Below, piece by piece: positions 53,279 to 61,688 of a stretch of 64,000 nt of DNA; within the stretch, counting starts at the first letter, position 1, and each line of letters starts with the position of its first letter. Both the position numbers and the translations under genes were made by a program. The stretch is from Flavobacteriaceae bacterium LSUCC0859. Its GTDB lineage: Bacteria; Bacteroidota; Bacteroidia; Flavobacteriales; Flavobacteriaceae. Under the pieces are notes generated by a model. The model did not search any database. It saw nothing but the letters and a program-made list of their open reading frames with translations, and was not told where the DNA came from. The stretch is taken from assembly GCA_022239325.1 (NCBI GenBank), contig JAKOGP010000001.1, positions 518,870 through 582,869 of the forward strand, given 5' to 3'.

Positions 53279-53958
53279 TTTTGTGTAAGCTGCTCCATTT
53301 TTTTTTCATCTGCCACCCCAATTTTCTTCCCAGAACTGTAAATGAGCCCTTGCTTTTTAAACTCTGAAATCATTCGAATAGCAGACTCTGTAGCCGTCCC
53401 AACAATATCTGCCAGGTCTTCTCTAGAAAGGGTAATGCTGAGAAAACCATCTGAGTCTGTTCCAAAGGTCTGGTGCAAATACAAAAAAGTAGCAGCCAGC
53501 CTCTGTTTTACGGTCTTCTGAGACATATTCACAATAACCTCGTCTGCAGCCTTTAAATCATGAGCCATATGGCGGAGCACCTCTACAGCAAAATCCGGGT
53601 TGTTCTGTAAAGTTTTAGCAATATGGTCTTTTGAAATAAAACAAACTTCCATGTCTGCTACAGCTTTTGCCGTGAGATTGGCCTGCTCTTCAGCAACCAG
53701 AGATCTCTGCCCCAAAAGCTCTCCTTTACTAGCCATCTTAACAATCTGGTTTTTTCCATTGGCACTGAGCTTGGAGAGTAAAGAAACTCCATCTTTCACA
53801 CAATACACTCCATGGAGTTGGTCTCCCTCTGAGAAAAGGATCTCTCCTTTTTTAATTTGCTTAATTTGCTTGGAATCTGAAACCGATTTAAGTTCCTCTT
53901 TGCTCATCGCTCTGAGGGAATTAAACTGGCGTACAATACAATTTTCACAACGGCTCAT
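53275..53958 (-). CDS. Crp/Fnr family transcriptional regulator
   Basis: 227 residues from ATG 53958. The N-terminus has MSRCENCIVRQFNSL, with Cys4 and Cys7. A cyclic-nucleotide-binding-like beta roll covers about 25-115 (KKGEILFSEGDQLHGVYCVKDG, with another Cys). A long dimer helix precedes a winged HTH (about 160-220) whose recognition helix reads TATESAIRMISEF. The Glu and Arg equivalent to E209 and R213 of E. coli Fnr are kept, while S212 is Ile. An ATG at 53964 is an alternative; the frame upstream to 54036 overlaps the divergent promoter and is not part of the gene. Whether it holds an Fe-S cluster is uncertain. Confidence 0.92.
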   Translation of the reverse strand: MSRCENCIVRQFNSLRAMSKEELKSVSDSKQIKQIKKGEILFSEGDQLHGVYCVKDGVSLLSKLSANGKNQIVKMASKGELLGQRSLVAEEQANLTAKAVADMEVCFISKDHIAKTLQNNPDFAVEVLRHMAHDLKAADEVIVNMSQKTVKQRLAATFLYLHQTFGTDSDGFLSITLSREDLADIVGTATESAIRMISEFKKQGLIYSSGKKIGVADEKKMEQLTQN

Positions 53959-54038
53959 GCCCATAACTTTTGTGATATAAAAATACAAAATCCAGTGGCA
54001 TGCTGTTAGATTTTGTAAATAAATCCAGAAAAACAAAA

Positions 54039-54082
54039 CTGATAATTGTCATAGAAAGTAAGAGTCTTGCTGTTTTTCTTTG
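54039..54082 (+). promoter_or_regulatory. Fnr-like box and promoter of ccoI
   Basis: Box CTGAT-AATT-GTCAT (54039-54052), one base different from the usp box. A -7-like TTTCTTTG (54075-54082, one mismatch) is centred exactly 33 bp downstream. The -33 position is TAG, poor, as expected for an activator-dependent promoter. The box lies in the ccoI/fnr divergent region and could also affect fnr. Confidence 0.65.
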
Positions 54083-54086
54083 TGAT

Positions 54087-56519
54087 ATGCAAAAATCTGC
54101 CTCCAAAAAAGCGCCTACAAAAACCAACACATGCTTTCACTGTGCAGACCCCTGTGGGGATCAAAAAATTAACTATGACAACAAATACTTTTGCTGCCAA
54201 GGATGCAAAACCGTCTACCAGCTTTTTGTTCAGAATGAGATGGAGACTTTTTATGAACTTCAAAGCAATCCAGGCCATACTCCAAAGGAAGTGGGTGGGA
54301 AGTACGACTATTTACGTACTGAGTCTATTGCTCAAAAGCTCCTGAGTTTTTCCAGTGACACCCATGCCATTGTATCTCTCTACATTCCAGCCATTCATTG
54401 CAGCTCCTGTATCTGGCTCTTAGAAAACCTGAGCAAACTCCAAAAAGGCGTGCTTCAGTCTGAGGTGAACTTTCCAAAGAAAACGGTTCAAATTCAGTAT
54501 TATCCAAAGGAGACCAATCTATATGAGTTGGTCATGTTGCTCAGCCACATAGGTTATGAACCTTATATTAGCTTAGATAAAGACCCACAAAAAAAGCCAC
54601 CCAAAGACCGAAGCCTAATCTATAAACTCGGTTTGGCCGGCTTTGCCTTTGGCAATATTATGTTTCTCTCTTTTCCTGAGTATTTTGAAACTTCAGAATT
54701 TTGGTTGGACCAATACAAAGGGTTGTTTAGAGGCCTCACTTTATTGTTTTCACTCCCGGTGGTGGGCTATGCAGCTACCGATTATTTAAAGAGTGCCTAC
54801 AAGGGGCTCAGGGCCAAACATCTAAACATAGACCTGCCTATTTCATTAGGGATTATTGCTCTTTTTACACGTTCTGTAACAGACATACTCATGGGCTGGG
54901 GACCTGGGTTTTTAGACAGCCTCTCTGGCCTAATTTTCTTCTTATTGTTAGGGAAATTTTTTCAGCAAAAAACCTATCAGCACCTCTCTTTTGAGAGAGA
55001 CTACACCGCCTACTTTCCCATGGCGGCTACCCAAATAGACTCCAATGGAAAAGAGCAACACAAACCCATTCACCAAATAGAAGAAGGAGACACCTTACTC
55101 ATTAGACATCAGGAAGTTATTCCTGTAGACGGTGTTGTAAGCCAGGGGCATGCCGCAATAGATTACAGCTATGTAAGTGGAGAGTCTACCCCCTATTCCA
55201 AGGAGGTGGGAGACGCTGTATTTGCAGGAGGCAAACAAATGGCAGCCGCCATAGAAATTACAGCCACCAAAACCGTCTCTCAAAGCTATCTGACACAATT
55301 GTGGAGCCATGCCGCCTTTAGCGGTAAAGACAAATTACCCTTTCAACACTTTACAGATCGCATATCCAAACGCTTTACCATAGCCATATTAAGTATTGCT
55401 GTAGCCGCTGGGATGGTCTGGCTGTTTCTTGAGCCAGCGCAATCCCTGCATGTCTTTACAGCGGTACTCATTGTAGCCTGTCCCTGTGCCTTGGCCTTGG
55501 CAGCCCCGTTTACCCTAGGAAATATGCTGCGAATTTACGGACGGCAAGGGCTATACCTAAAAGACATTCATGTCATAGAAAAAATAGCTGGGATAAACAG
55601 CTTTGTCTTTGACAAAACAGGCACCCTTAGCAGTACCCAAAAAAGCCACATAGAATACCATGGGGCTCCACTTCATGGTAGAGAATTAGCCCTGCTTAAA
55701 AACAGCTTTAGAAATGCCAACCACCCACTGAGCAGGACGCTGTACGATTACTTGCCAGAGGCGGCCATTCAACTGCCTATTGAATTTCACGAGATACTTG
55801 CTCAGGGGATAGAGTGTCATTTTGCCCAACATAGCGTTAAGGCAGGGGCAGCGTCTTTTACAGGCGCTACTGGGGTCCGTTTAAAAACAGCTACCCGAGT
55901 ACATATAGCCATAAACAACAAATACAAAGGATTTTATGAGTTTAAAACCCCATATAGAGTGGGTATTAGATCCCTCATTTCCAGATTGAAAAACAAGCAA
56001 ATCTATGTTTTTTCTGGAGACCAAGACACCGAAAAACAAGCACTTATAGCAATGGGTTTCCAAGCAGACCACTTGTTTTTTAACCAAAAACCAGAGGATA
56101 AACTACGGCAAATAGAACATCTCCAAAACAAGGCACGCAGGGTGATGATGGTGGGCGATGGACTCAATGACGCCGGAGCACTAGCCAAAAGCGACGTCGG
56201 TTTGGCCCTGTCAGAAGATATTGCCGTATTTACTCCAGCCTGTGATGGTATTTTAGAAGCAGGGCAATTGCTTCATTTAGACCAATTTCAAGCATCGGCC
56301 CAAAGGGCCATGAAAATTATACAATACAGTCTAATTGGCTCTCTTTGTTACAACCTCATAGGCATTGGTTTTGCTGTGAGTGGCCACCTAGAACCCGTAG
56401 TAGCAGCTATTCTCATGCCGCTCAGCGCCATTAGCATAGTGGGGTATACCACCTTGGCTACCCATAGGATAGGTAAAAAACTCCAAGCCCTTAAAAGTCA
56501 ATCACCACTCCAAAACTAG
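54087..56519 (+). CDS. ccoI: cbb3 oxidase copper-transporting P1B-type ATPase CcoI
   Basis: 810 residues. N-terminal Cys-rich segment (TCFHCADPCGD, YFCCQGCKTVYQLF), then an HMA-like domain with HCSSCIWLLENL (about 110). Eight TM helices follow, with the copper motif ACPCALALAAP (Cys465, Cys467), phosphorylation motif DKTGT (Asp509) and hinge GDGLNDAGAL (about 690). The Cys-rich N-terminus is the mark of the CcoI/FixI group, which supplies copper for cbb3 oxidase assembly. ATG 54087 is chosen because the frame upstream overlaps the Fnr-like promoter. Its 3' end overlaps the convergent receptor gene by 29 bp. Confidence 0.95.
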   Translation: MQKSASKKAPTKTNTCFHCADPCGDQKINYDNKYFCCQGCKTVYQLFVQNEMETFYELQSNPGHTPKEVGGKYDYLRTESIAQKLLSFSSDTHAIVSLYIPAIHCSSCIWLLENLSKLQKGVLQSEVNFPKKTVQIQYYPKETNLYELVMLLSHIGYEPYISLDKDPQKKPPKDRSLIYKLGLAGFAFGNIMFLSFPEYFETSEFWLDQYKGLFRGLTLLFSLPVVGYAATDYLKSAYKGLRAKHLNIDLPISLGIIALFTRSVTDILMGWGPGFLDSLSGLIFFLLLGKFFQQKTYQHLSFERDYTAYFPMAATQIDSNGKEQHKPIHQIEEGDTLLIRHQEVIPVDGVVSQGHAAIDYSYVSGESTPYSKEVGDAVFAGGKQMAAAIEITATKTVSQSYLTQLWSHAAFSGKDKLPFQHFTDRISKRFTIAILSIAVAAGMVWLFLEPAQSLHVFTAVLIVACPCALALAAPFTLGNMLRIYGRQGLYLKDIHVIEKIAGINSFVFDKTGTLSSTQKSHIEYHGAPLHGRELALLKNSFRNANHPLSRTLYDYLPEAAIQLPIEFHEILAQGIECHFAQHSVKAGAASFTGATGVRLKTATRVHIAINNKYKGFYEFKTPYRVGIRSLISRLKNKQIYVFSGDQDTEKQALIAMGFQADHLFFNQKPEDKLRQIEHLQNKARRVMMVGDGLNDAGALAKSDVGLALSEDIAVFTPACDGILEAGQLLHLDQFQASAQRAMKIIQYSLIGSLCYNLIGIGFAVSGHLEPVVAAILMPLSAISIVGYTTLATHRIGKKLQALKSQSPLQN

Positions 56520-58983
56520 GAATGGCTGCACCAGCGCTTTGCTCAATTTCTATGAGACTTCTCGGGCTAAGCGGCATGCCGTTGGCGTCCCGGGAAAGTC
56601 CGTATGTAGGCGGCTGTGGATTGCTAGAGCCTAGGGCATTTTGTACTTCTACGAAAAAATTAAAAGACCATTTTTCATAATACCATTTCTTGTCAAATCT
56701 AAAGTCTAACTGGCTAAAAGGCGCCAGTTTTTCACTACCCAGCGCATTGTAATCCAATATAATCTCAGGGTAAAAAGCCGTAGTTTGGGCTACATCTGTA
56801 GGCACATATGGCGTGGCAGCAGCATAGCGAAAACGGCTACTCACCTCCCAATTTTTTGGCAATTTATAGCCTGTGGTAAAAGACGCCAGATGCCTACTAT
56901 CCCATACAGAAGGCCTAAACACCTCTGGATCTAAGCCACTAAAAGTAGAATAGAAATAAGTGTAGGAGAAAATTCCAAAGAATTTCTGGGTGAGTTTTTG
57001 TTGCCAGAGTAGCTCCAGCCCATAGGCTTTTCCTTTTCCAACAGAGGCAATGGCCTCGTTGCCAAGTACCTCAAATCCCGCACCTTTATTGGCTATGGAA
57101 ACGCCGTCTGCCACAGAAACTGGATAGTCTGAATAGTATTTATAAAATCCCTCTAGGGACAATCTAGCAGCTGGGTTTAGTATTTTTTCTACCCCCAACA
57201 CCAAATGAGAAGAACGGGTGTAATCCAGATTTTGGTTTACCAATTCCTGTGTTTGGTCTCTGTATCCCAACATGGTGTAAGGTGGTATTTTATAGTATAT
57301 TCCAGCGGTACCGTTGAGCTTCCAACTAGGTGCTAACGCATAGGAGGCAGAGAGTCTGGGAGAGAGTGTTTTTAGCAGGGAACTCCCTTTAGTAAAGCTG
57401 TCTGCGTCTGCGCGCAGGCCAAGAGATACAGACAAACGGTCTTCAAAAAAATCTCTGGAGCCCTGACCAAAAAACCCATAATTATAAAAATCTAAGTCCG
57501 TGTTGTAGGTATATGCTGGGCGGCTACTGAGGGTGGTGTTTTCATAAAGGGCACGCTGCAAATGTAATCCATAGCTCCATTTCCATTCCCCTTCAAAGCT
57601 GGTTACTGTGGCCCTGAGTTTGGTTTCAGACTCCAGGGCGTCATTTTGAAACCTGAGATCTTCTTGGGTGTCGTTGTCATTATACTGGCTAAAGGTATTC
57701 CACAAACTGTTGTTACTCAGACTAAGCTCCATAAATCCAGAACGCTCCTTAAATCTCCTCTTCCAAGTAGCTCCAATGGTATTGGTGTTTTGAAAGATCA
57801 CAGGCACCTGGTCAAAGGTAGCAATCTGTTCTGGGGTATAGTCTGCTGTGGGAGGGATAACCGTAAACTTATCTATACTCCCCAGACCTATAAATGAAAG
57901 GCTATTGTAGGCGTCTATCTTGTGATTTAATTTGTATTGATAGTCCCAGTAATCTGGTCTAAACGGCAGTCCAATGAGCTCAAACAAAAACTGCAAATAG
58001 GAGCGGCGTACAGAGAGCAGAAGGTCTGTTTTAGGTGCAGCTCCTGCTGCCTTGTCTGCTTTTCCTCTAGCTTTACTGCGCAAAGGGGTGTCTATGGTTA
58101 CGGCCGCCTCTGAAGCACTCAATCTAAAATTAGCTGCAAATCCGTTGGGGTTGGCATCTCTTTGGCTAAACTGTAGCACTCCCGAGAGCGGGTTGTTGTA
58201 TTGGGCCCCAAAGGCCGATGCTGAAAGTCTAACGTCTGAAATGAAGGATACATTAAGCATACCTACCGGACCTCCAGAACTCCCCTGGGTACTAAAATGG
58301 TTAATATTAGGTATTTCTATGCCATCTAAGTAATACACCACCTCATTAGAAGCGCCTCCTCTAATAATAAGGTCATTTCTAAAACCTCCAATGGAGGGAG
58401 ATACACCCGGAAGGGTCTGTGCCACCTGAACCACGTCATTGTTTGCACCTGGATAAGAGGCTATTTCTACCGCAGAAAGAGACTGGGTAGAAAGCGGTGT
58501 TTCTTTGGGGCGGTTTATAGGACTCAGAGCCACTACTGCCTCCTCTAAACTTTCTGAGGCTTCTTCTAATATAAAATTCAAAGGAGGGGTTCCAACAGGT
58601 TTAATTTGAAAATTAAAAACTGTTTGGGTTTTAAACCCCAAATAACTGGCCTGAACGGTATAGGAACCAGGGGGGATATTTTCTATGAGGTATCGGCCAT
58701 TTTCGTTAGAAATGGCCCCAAAAGAAGTACCTTCTAACACCACGGTAGCTCCGAAGAGTGGGTTTTGGGCGGGATCTAGAATTTGGCCAGAAAGCGAAGC
58801 TGTGGCCCTAGGAGTACTGCTCTTTTCTAAAACCAAGGCAGCGGCCGGAGAGGGAACCCTTGGTCCAGTAGATGTTTGAGTGCTTAGGGCTTGACCGTTT
58901 TGGGTCTGTAAATTGTTGTTTTGAGCCCAACTAAAAATGGGCCATAGGGCCCACAACAGCCCCATCCATATGGTTTTTTTCAT
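56491..58983 (-). CDS. TonB-dependent outer-membrane receptor with carboxypeptidase-regulatory-like domain
   Basis: 830 residues. Signal peptide (MKKTIWMGLLWALWPIFSWAQ), then a CarboxypepD_reg-like domain (about 63-145: LSGQILDPAQNPLFGATVVLEGT, PPGSYTVQASYLGFKTQ). The plug domain follows (VVQVAQTLPGVSPSIGGFRNDLIIRGGASNEVVYYLDGIEIPNINHF, about 180-226). The rest is a beta barrel. No SusD gene is adjacent, so it is not a glycan-type SusCD pair. It sits between ccoI and ccoS on the opposite strand and overlaps ccoI tail to tail. Metal uptake for oxidase assembly is conceivable from context only. Confidence 0.92.
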   Translation of the reverse strand: MKKTIWMGLLWALWPIFSWAQNNNLQTQNGQALSTQTSTGPRVPSPAAALVLEKSSTPRATASLSGQILDPAQNPLFGATVVLEGTSFGAISNENGRYLIENIPPGSYTVQASYLGFKTQTVFNFQIKPVGTPPLNFILEEASESLEEAVVALSPINRPKETPLSTQSLSAVEIASYPGANNDVVQVAQTLPGVSPSIGGFRNDLIIRGGASNEVVYYLDGIEIPNINHFSTQGSSGGPVGMLNVSFISDVRLSASAFGAQYNNPLSGVLQFSQRDANPNGFAANFRLSASEAAVTIDTPLRSKARGKADKAAGAAPKTDLLLSVRRSYLQFLFELIGLPFRPDYWDYQYKLNHKIDAYNSLSFIGLGSIDKFTVIPPTADYTPEQIATFDQVPVIFQNTNTIGATWKRRFKERSGFMELSLSNNSLWNTFSQYNDNDTQEDLRFQNDALESETKLRATVTSFEGEWKWSYGLHLQRALYENTTLSSRPAYTYNTDLDFYNYGFFGQGSRDFFEDRLSVSLGLRADADSFTKGSSLLKTLSPRLSASYALAPSWKLNGTAGIYYKIPPYTMLGYRDQTQELVNQNLDYTRSSHLVLGVEKILNPAARLSLEGFYKYYSDYPVSVADGVSIANKGAGFEVLGNEAIASVGKGKAYGLELLWQQKLTQKFFGIFSYTYFYSTFSGLDPEVFRPSVWDSRHLASFTTGYKLPKNWEVSSRFRYAAATPYVPTDVAQTTAFYPEIILDYNALGSEKLAPFSQLDFRFDKKWYYEKWSFNFFVEVQNALGSSNPQPPTYGLSRDANGMPLSPRSLIEIEQSAGAAIPSFGVVIDF

Positions 58984-59008
58984 AGCGATTCAAAATTAAG
59001 AATAAAAG

Positions 59009-59052
59009 CTGACAAATATCATTTTTTAAGCCCCTCTAAGCGTCTAGTTTTA
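59009..59052 (+). promoter_or_regulatory. Fnr-like box and promoter of the ccoS-ccoNO-ccoQ-ccoP cluster
   Basis: Box CTGAC-AAAT-ATCAT (59009-59022; its complement reads ATGAT-ATTT-GTCAG, close to the usp box). A -7-like TAGTTTTA (59045-59052, one mismatch) is centred exactly 33 bp downstream. Predicted start near 59056, about 13 nt before the ccoS ATG. Confidence 0.68.
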
Positions 59053-59068
59053 CCAAAAATTAACCAAA

Positions 59069-59278
59069 ATGGGTGTTATTTACTTACTTCTGACTATAAG
59101 TGTGGTGGTGGCTCTTGGCTTTTTTGCTGCGTTTATTGGAGCGGTACGCCAGGGCCAGTTTGACGACCCCTATACCCCAGGAGTTCGCATGCTTTTTGAG
59201 GACGAGCTGGTAAAGCCAAACCAAGACCAAAAAGAAAATCTGGACAAAAATATCACTAAAAACAAACTCCATTCCTAA
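59069..59278 (+). CDS. ccoS: cbb3 oxidase assembly protein CcoS
   Basis: 69 residues: one N-terminal TM helix (about 3-25), then the CcoS signature GAVRQGQFDDPYTPGVRMLFED (about 27-48) and a polar tail. CcoS is needed to insert heme/copper cofactors into cbb3 oxidase. It is the first gene of the oxidase operon; ccoNO begins 5 bp after its stop. Confidence 0.95.
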   Translation: MGVIYLLLTISVVVALGFFAAFIGAVRQGQFDDPYTPGVRMLFEDELVKPNQDQKENLDKNITKNKLHS

Positions 59279-59282
59279 TCCT

Positions 59283-61457
59283 ATGGCGCAACTAGAGCAG
59301 TTTTACTACGACAATAAAATTGTCAAAAAATTTATTCAGGCTACCATTTTTTGGGGCCTTATTGGTACCCTAGTGGGACTTACCCTGGCCTTTATGTTTT
59401 TATTTCCCAATATGACAGACGGGATTTCCTGGCTCAGTTTTGGCAGGCTCAGACCACTGCATACCAATGCCGTTATTTTTGCCTTTGTGGGTAACGCTAT
59501 TTTTGCAGGGGTATATTACTCCACCCAAAGGCTGTTAAAGGCCAGAATGTTTAGTGATTTTCTGAGCCAGTTTAACTTTTGGGGGTGGCAGGCCATTATT
59601 TTGGCAGCAGCCATCACCCTTCCTCTAGGCTATACCACCTCTAAGGAATATGCAGAATTAGAGTGGCCTATAGACCTGGCCATTGCGGTGGTTTGGGTGG
59701 CTTTTGGATGGAACCTGATTGGTACCATGCTCCGAAGAAGGCAGCGCCACTTGTATGTAGCTATTTGGTTTTACCTGGCCACCTTTGTGACAGTGGCTGT
59801 GCTCCATATTTTTAATAGTTTATCCATACCTGTAGGCGCTTTAAAAAGCTATCCGGTATATGCGGGTGTTCAGGACGCTCTGGTACAATGGTGGTACGGA
59901 CACAATGCCGTAGCTTTTTTCTTAACTACGCCCTTTTTAGGTCTCATGTATTACTTTGTGCCTAAAGCTGCAGGAAGACCAGTATACTCTTACCGCCTTT
60001 CTATTGTGCATTTCTGGTCTCTGATTTTTATCTATATCTGGGCTGGACCCCACCACCTATTGTATTCTGCCTTGCCAGATTGGGCGCAAAACCTTGGGGT
60101 AGCCTTTTCCATCATGCTCATTGCCCCCTCATGGGGTGGGATGATTAATGGCCTACTCACCCTGAGGGGTGCCTGGGATAGAGTGAGAACAGACGCCACA
60201 CTAAAATTTATGGTGGTGGCTATTACAGGTTACGGGATGGCCACCTTTGAGGGGCCTATGCTGTCTTTGAAAAATGTAAATGCTATTGCCCACTTTTCAG
60301 ACTGGATTATAGCGCACGTTCACGTGGGTGCCCTGGCTTGGAATGGGTTCCTCACCTTTGGAATGATCTACTATTTAGTGCCAAAACTATTCAAAACAGA
60401 TTTGTACTCAAAGGGGTTGGCCAATGCCCACTTTTGGGTAGGAACACTAGGAATTGTGCTCTATGCATTGCCTATGTATGTAGCTGGATTTACCCAGGCA
60501 CTCATGTGGAAAGACTTTAATCCAGACGGCACCTTAGTCTATGGAAACTTTTTGGAAACCGTTCACGAGATTATCCCCATGTACTGGATGCGAGCCATTG
60601 GAGGCACCCTATACATTATTGGGATGTTCGTTATGTTGTACAACCTAGTAAAAACTGTAAAGTCGGGCTCAAAAGTAGTAGATAGTTTGGCAGAGGCTCC
60701 TGCTATGGTCTCTGTTTCTAGTAAAAGAACCTTGGGGGAGACCTTTCACAGTTGGTTGGAGAGAAAACCCATTCAACTCACCATACTGGCTACTATAGCC
60801 ATTCTCATTGGGGGGATTATTCAGATTGTTCCCACCATCTTGGTAAAATCTAATATTCCAACCATTAGCAGTGTAAAACCATACACGCCTTTGGAACTTG
60901 TAGGAAGAGATCTTTACATTAGAGAGGGCTGTGTGGGTTGTCACTCTCAGATGGTAAGACCTTTTAGATCTGAGGTAGAGCGCTATGGACCATATGCCAA
61001 AGCCGGAGAATTTGTATATGACCATCCTTTTTTATGGGGTTCTAAAAGAACCGGCCCAGACTTGTTAAGAGTGGGTGGGAAATATTCAGACAACTGGCAT
61101 TTTAATCATATGTATGACCCGCAAACTACCTCTTCTGGCTCTATCATGCCAGGGTATAAATGGATGATTACAAACAAGGACAACCGCTCAGATATTCAGA
61201 CTAAAATGAGAGCCATGGCTAGCTTAGGAGTGCCCTATACCCAAGAAGATATAGACCAAGCCTTTGAGCAAATGGAGGCTCAAGCCACCCAGATAGAACA
61301 AAATTTGTATTCAGATCCAGATTTTGTGAGTTCCTATGAGGCAGATAAGGCTGCAGCAACCGCAGCTGGAGAAACATTTATCCCTATGAAGGACCGAGAA
61401 ATAGTAGCGCTAATTGCTTACTTACAAAGACTGGGAACAGACATAAAAATTAAATAA
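59283..61457 (+). CDS. ccoNO: cbb3-type cytochrome c oxidase, fused subunits CcoN and CcoO
   Basis: 724 residues. Residues 1-480 are the CcoN heme-copper subunit: about 12 TM helices with RLRPLHTNAVIFAFVGNAIF (heme b ligand), WYGHNAVAFFLTTPFLGLMYY (Cu_B ligand and the cross-linked Tyr region), AGPHHLLYS (Cu_B histidines) and HFSDWIIAHVHVGALAWNG (heme b3/b ligands). Residues 500-724 are CcoO: a TM anchor and a monoheme cytochrome c with CVGCH (Cys550, Cys553, His554) and MPGYKW for the Met ligand. A CcoN-CcoO fusion is typical of Bacteroidota. The enzyme is a high-affinity terminal oxidase of microaerobic respiration. Confidence 0.97.
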   Translation: MAQLEQFYYDNKIVKKFIQATIFWGLIGTLVGLTLAFMFLFPNMTDGISWLSFGRLRPLHTNAVIFAFVGNAIFAGVYYSTQRLLKARMFSDFLSQFNFWGWQAIILAAAITLPLGYTTSKEYAELEWPIDLAIAVVWVAFGWNLIGTMLRRRQRHLYVAIWFYLATFVTVAVLHIFNSLSIPVGALKSYPVYAGVQDALVQWWYGHNAVAFFLTTPFLGLMYYFVPKAAGRPVYSYRLSIVHFWSLIFIYIWAGPHHLLYSALPDWAQNLGVAFSIMLIAPSWGGMINGLLTLRGAWDRVRTDATLKFMVVAITGYGMATFEGPMLSLKNVNAIAHFSDWIIAHVHVGALAWNGFLTFGMIYYLVPKLFKTDLYSKGLANAHFWVGTLGIVLYALPMYVAGFTQALMWKDFNPDGTLVYGNFLETVHEIIPMYWMRAIGGTLYIIGMFVMLYNLVKTVKSGSKVVDSLAEAPAMVSVSSKRTLGETFHSWLERKPIQLTILATIAILIGGIIQIVPTILVKSNIPTISSVKPYTPLELVGRDLYIREGCVGCHSQMVRPFRSEVERYGPYAKAGEFVYDHPFLWGSKRTGPDLLRVGGKYSDNWHFNHMYDPQTTSSGSIMPGYKWMITNKDNRSDIQTKMRAMASLGVPYTQEDIDQAFEQMEAQATQIEQNLYSDPDFVSSYEADKAAATAAGETFIPMKDREIVALIAYLQRLGTDIKIK

Positions 61458-61463
61458 TAAGCC

Positions 61464-61688
61464 ATGCTAAAATTTGCTAAAAATTATATGGAAACCATAG
61501 AAGGGGTAGCCACCTACCCGATGATTTCACTAGCCATTTTCTTTTTGTTTTTTGTGGTTTTATTTGCCTGGGTGTTTACCGCCTCTAAAGGCTATATTGC
61601 TCAAATGAGTGCCATTCCACTTGAAGAAGAGAGCAGCCTAGAAAACACCATTGATAACCCTTTAAAAAGCACGAATCATGAAAAATAA
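61464..61688 (+). CDS. ccoQ: CcoQ-like small membrane subunit
   Basis: 74 residues with one strongly hydrophobic helix (about 15-38, MISLAIFFLFFVVLFAWVF) and an acidic C-terminal tail. It has the position and size of CcoQ/FixQ, which stabilises cbb3 oxidase. Sequence identity within CcoQ is always low, so the call is mostly positional. It lies 6 bp after ccoNO and overlaps ccoP by 11 bp. Confidence 0.8.
   Translation: MLKFAKNYMETIEGVATYPMISLAIFFLFFVVLFAWVFTASKGYIAQMSAIPLEEESSLENTIDNPLKSTNHEK

Noticed and set aside
53965-54036. Upstream extension of the Fnr-type gene
   Set aside because: The extension is not like Crp/Fnr N-termini and lies in the divergent promoter region.
54000-54086. Upstream extension of ccoI
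   Set aside because: It contains the Fnr-like box and the -7 element; the CcoI Cys-rich N-terminus starts after ATG 54087.
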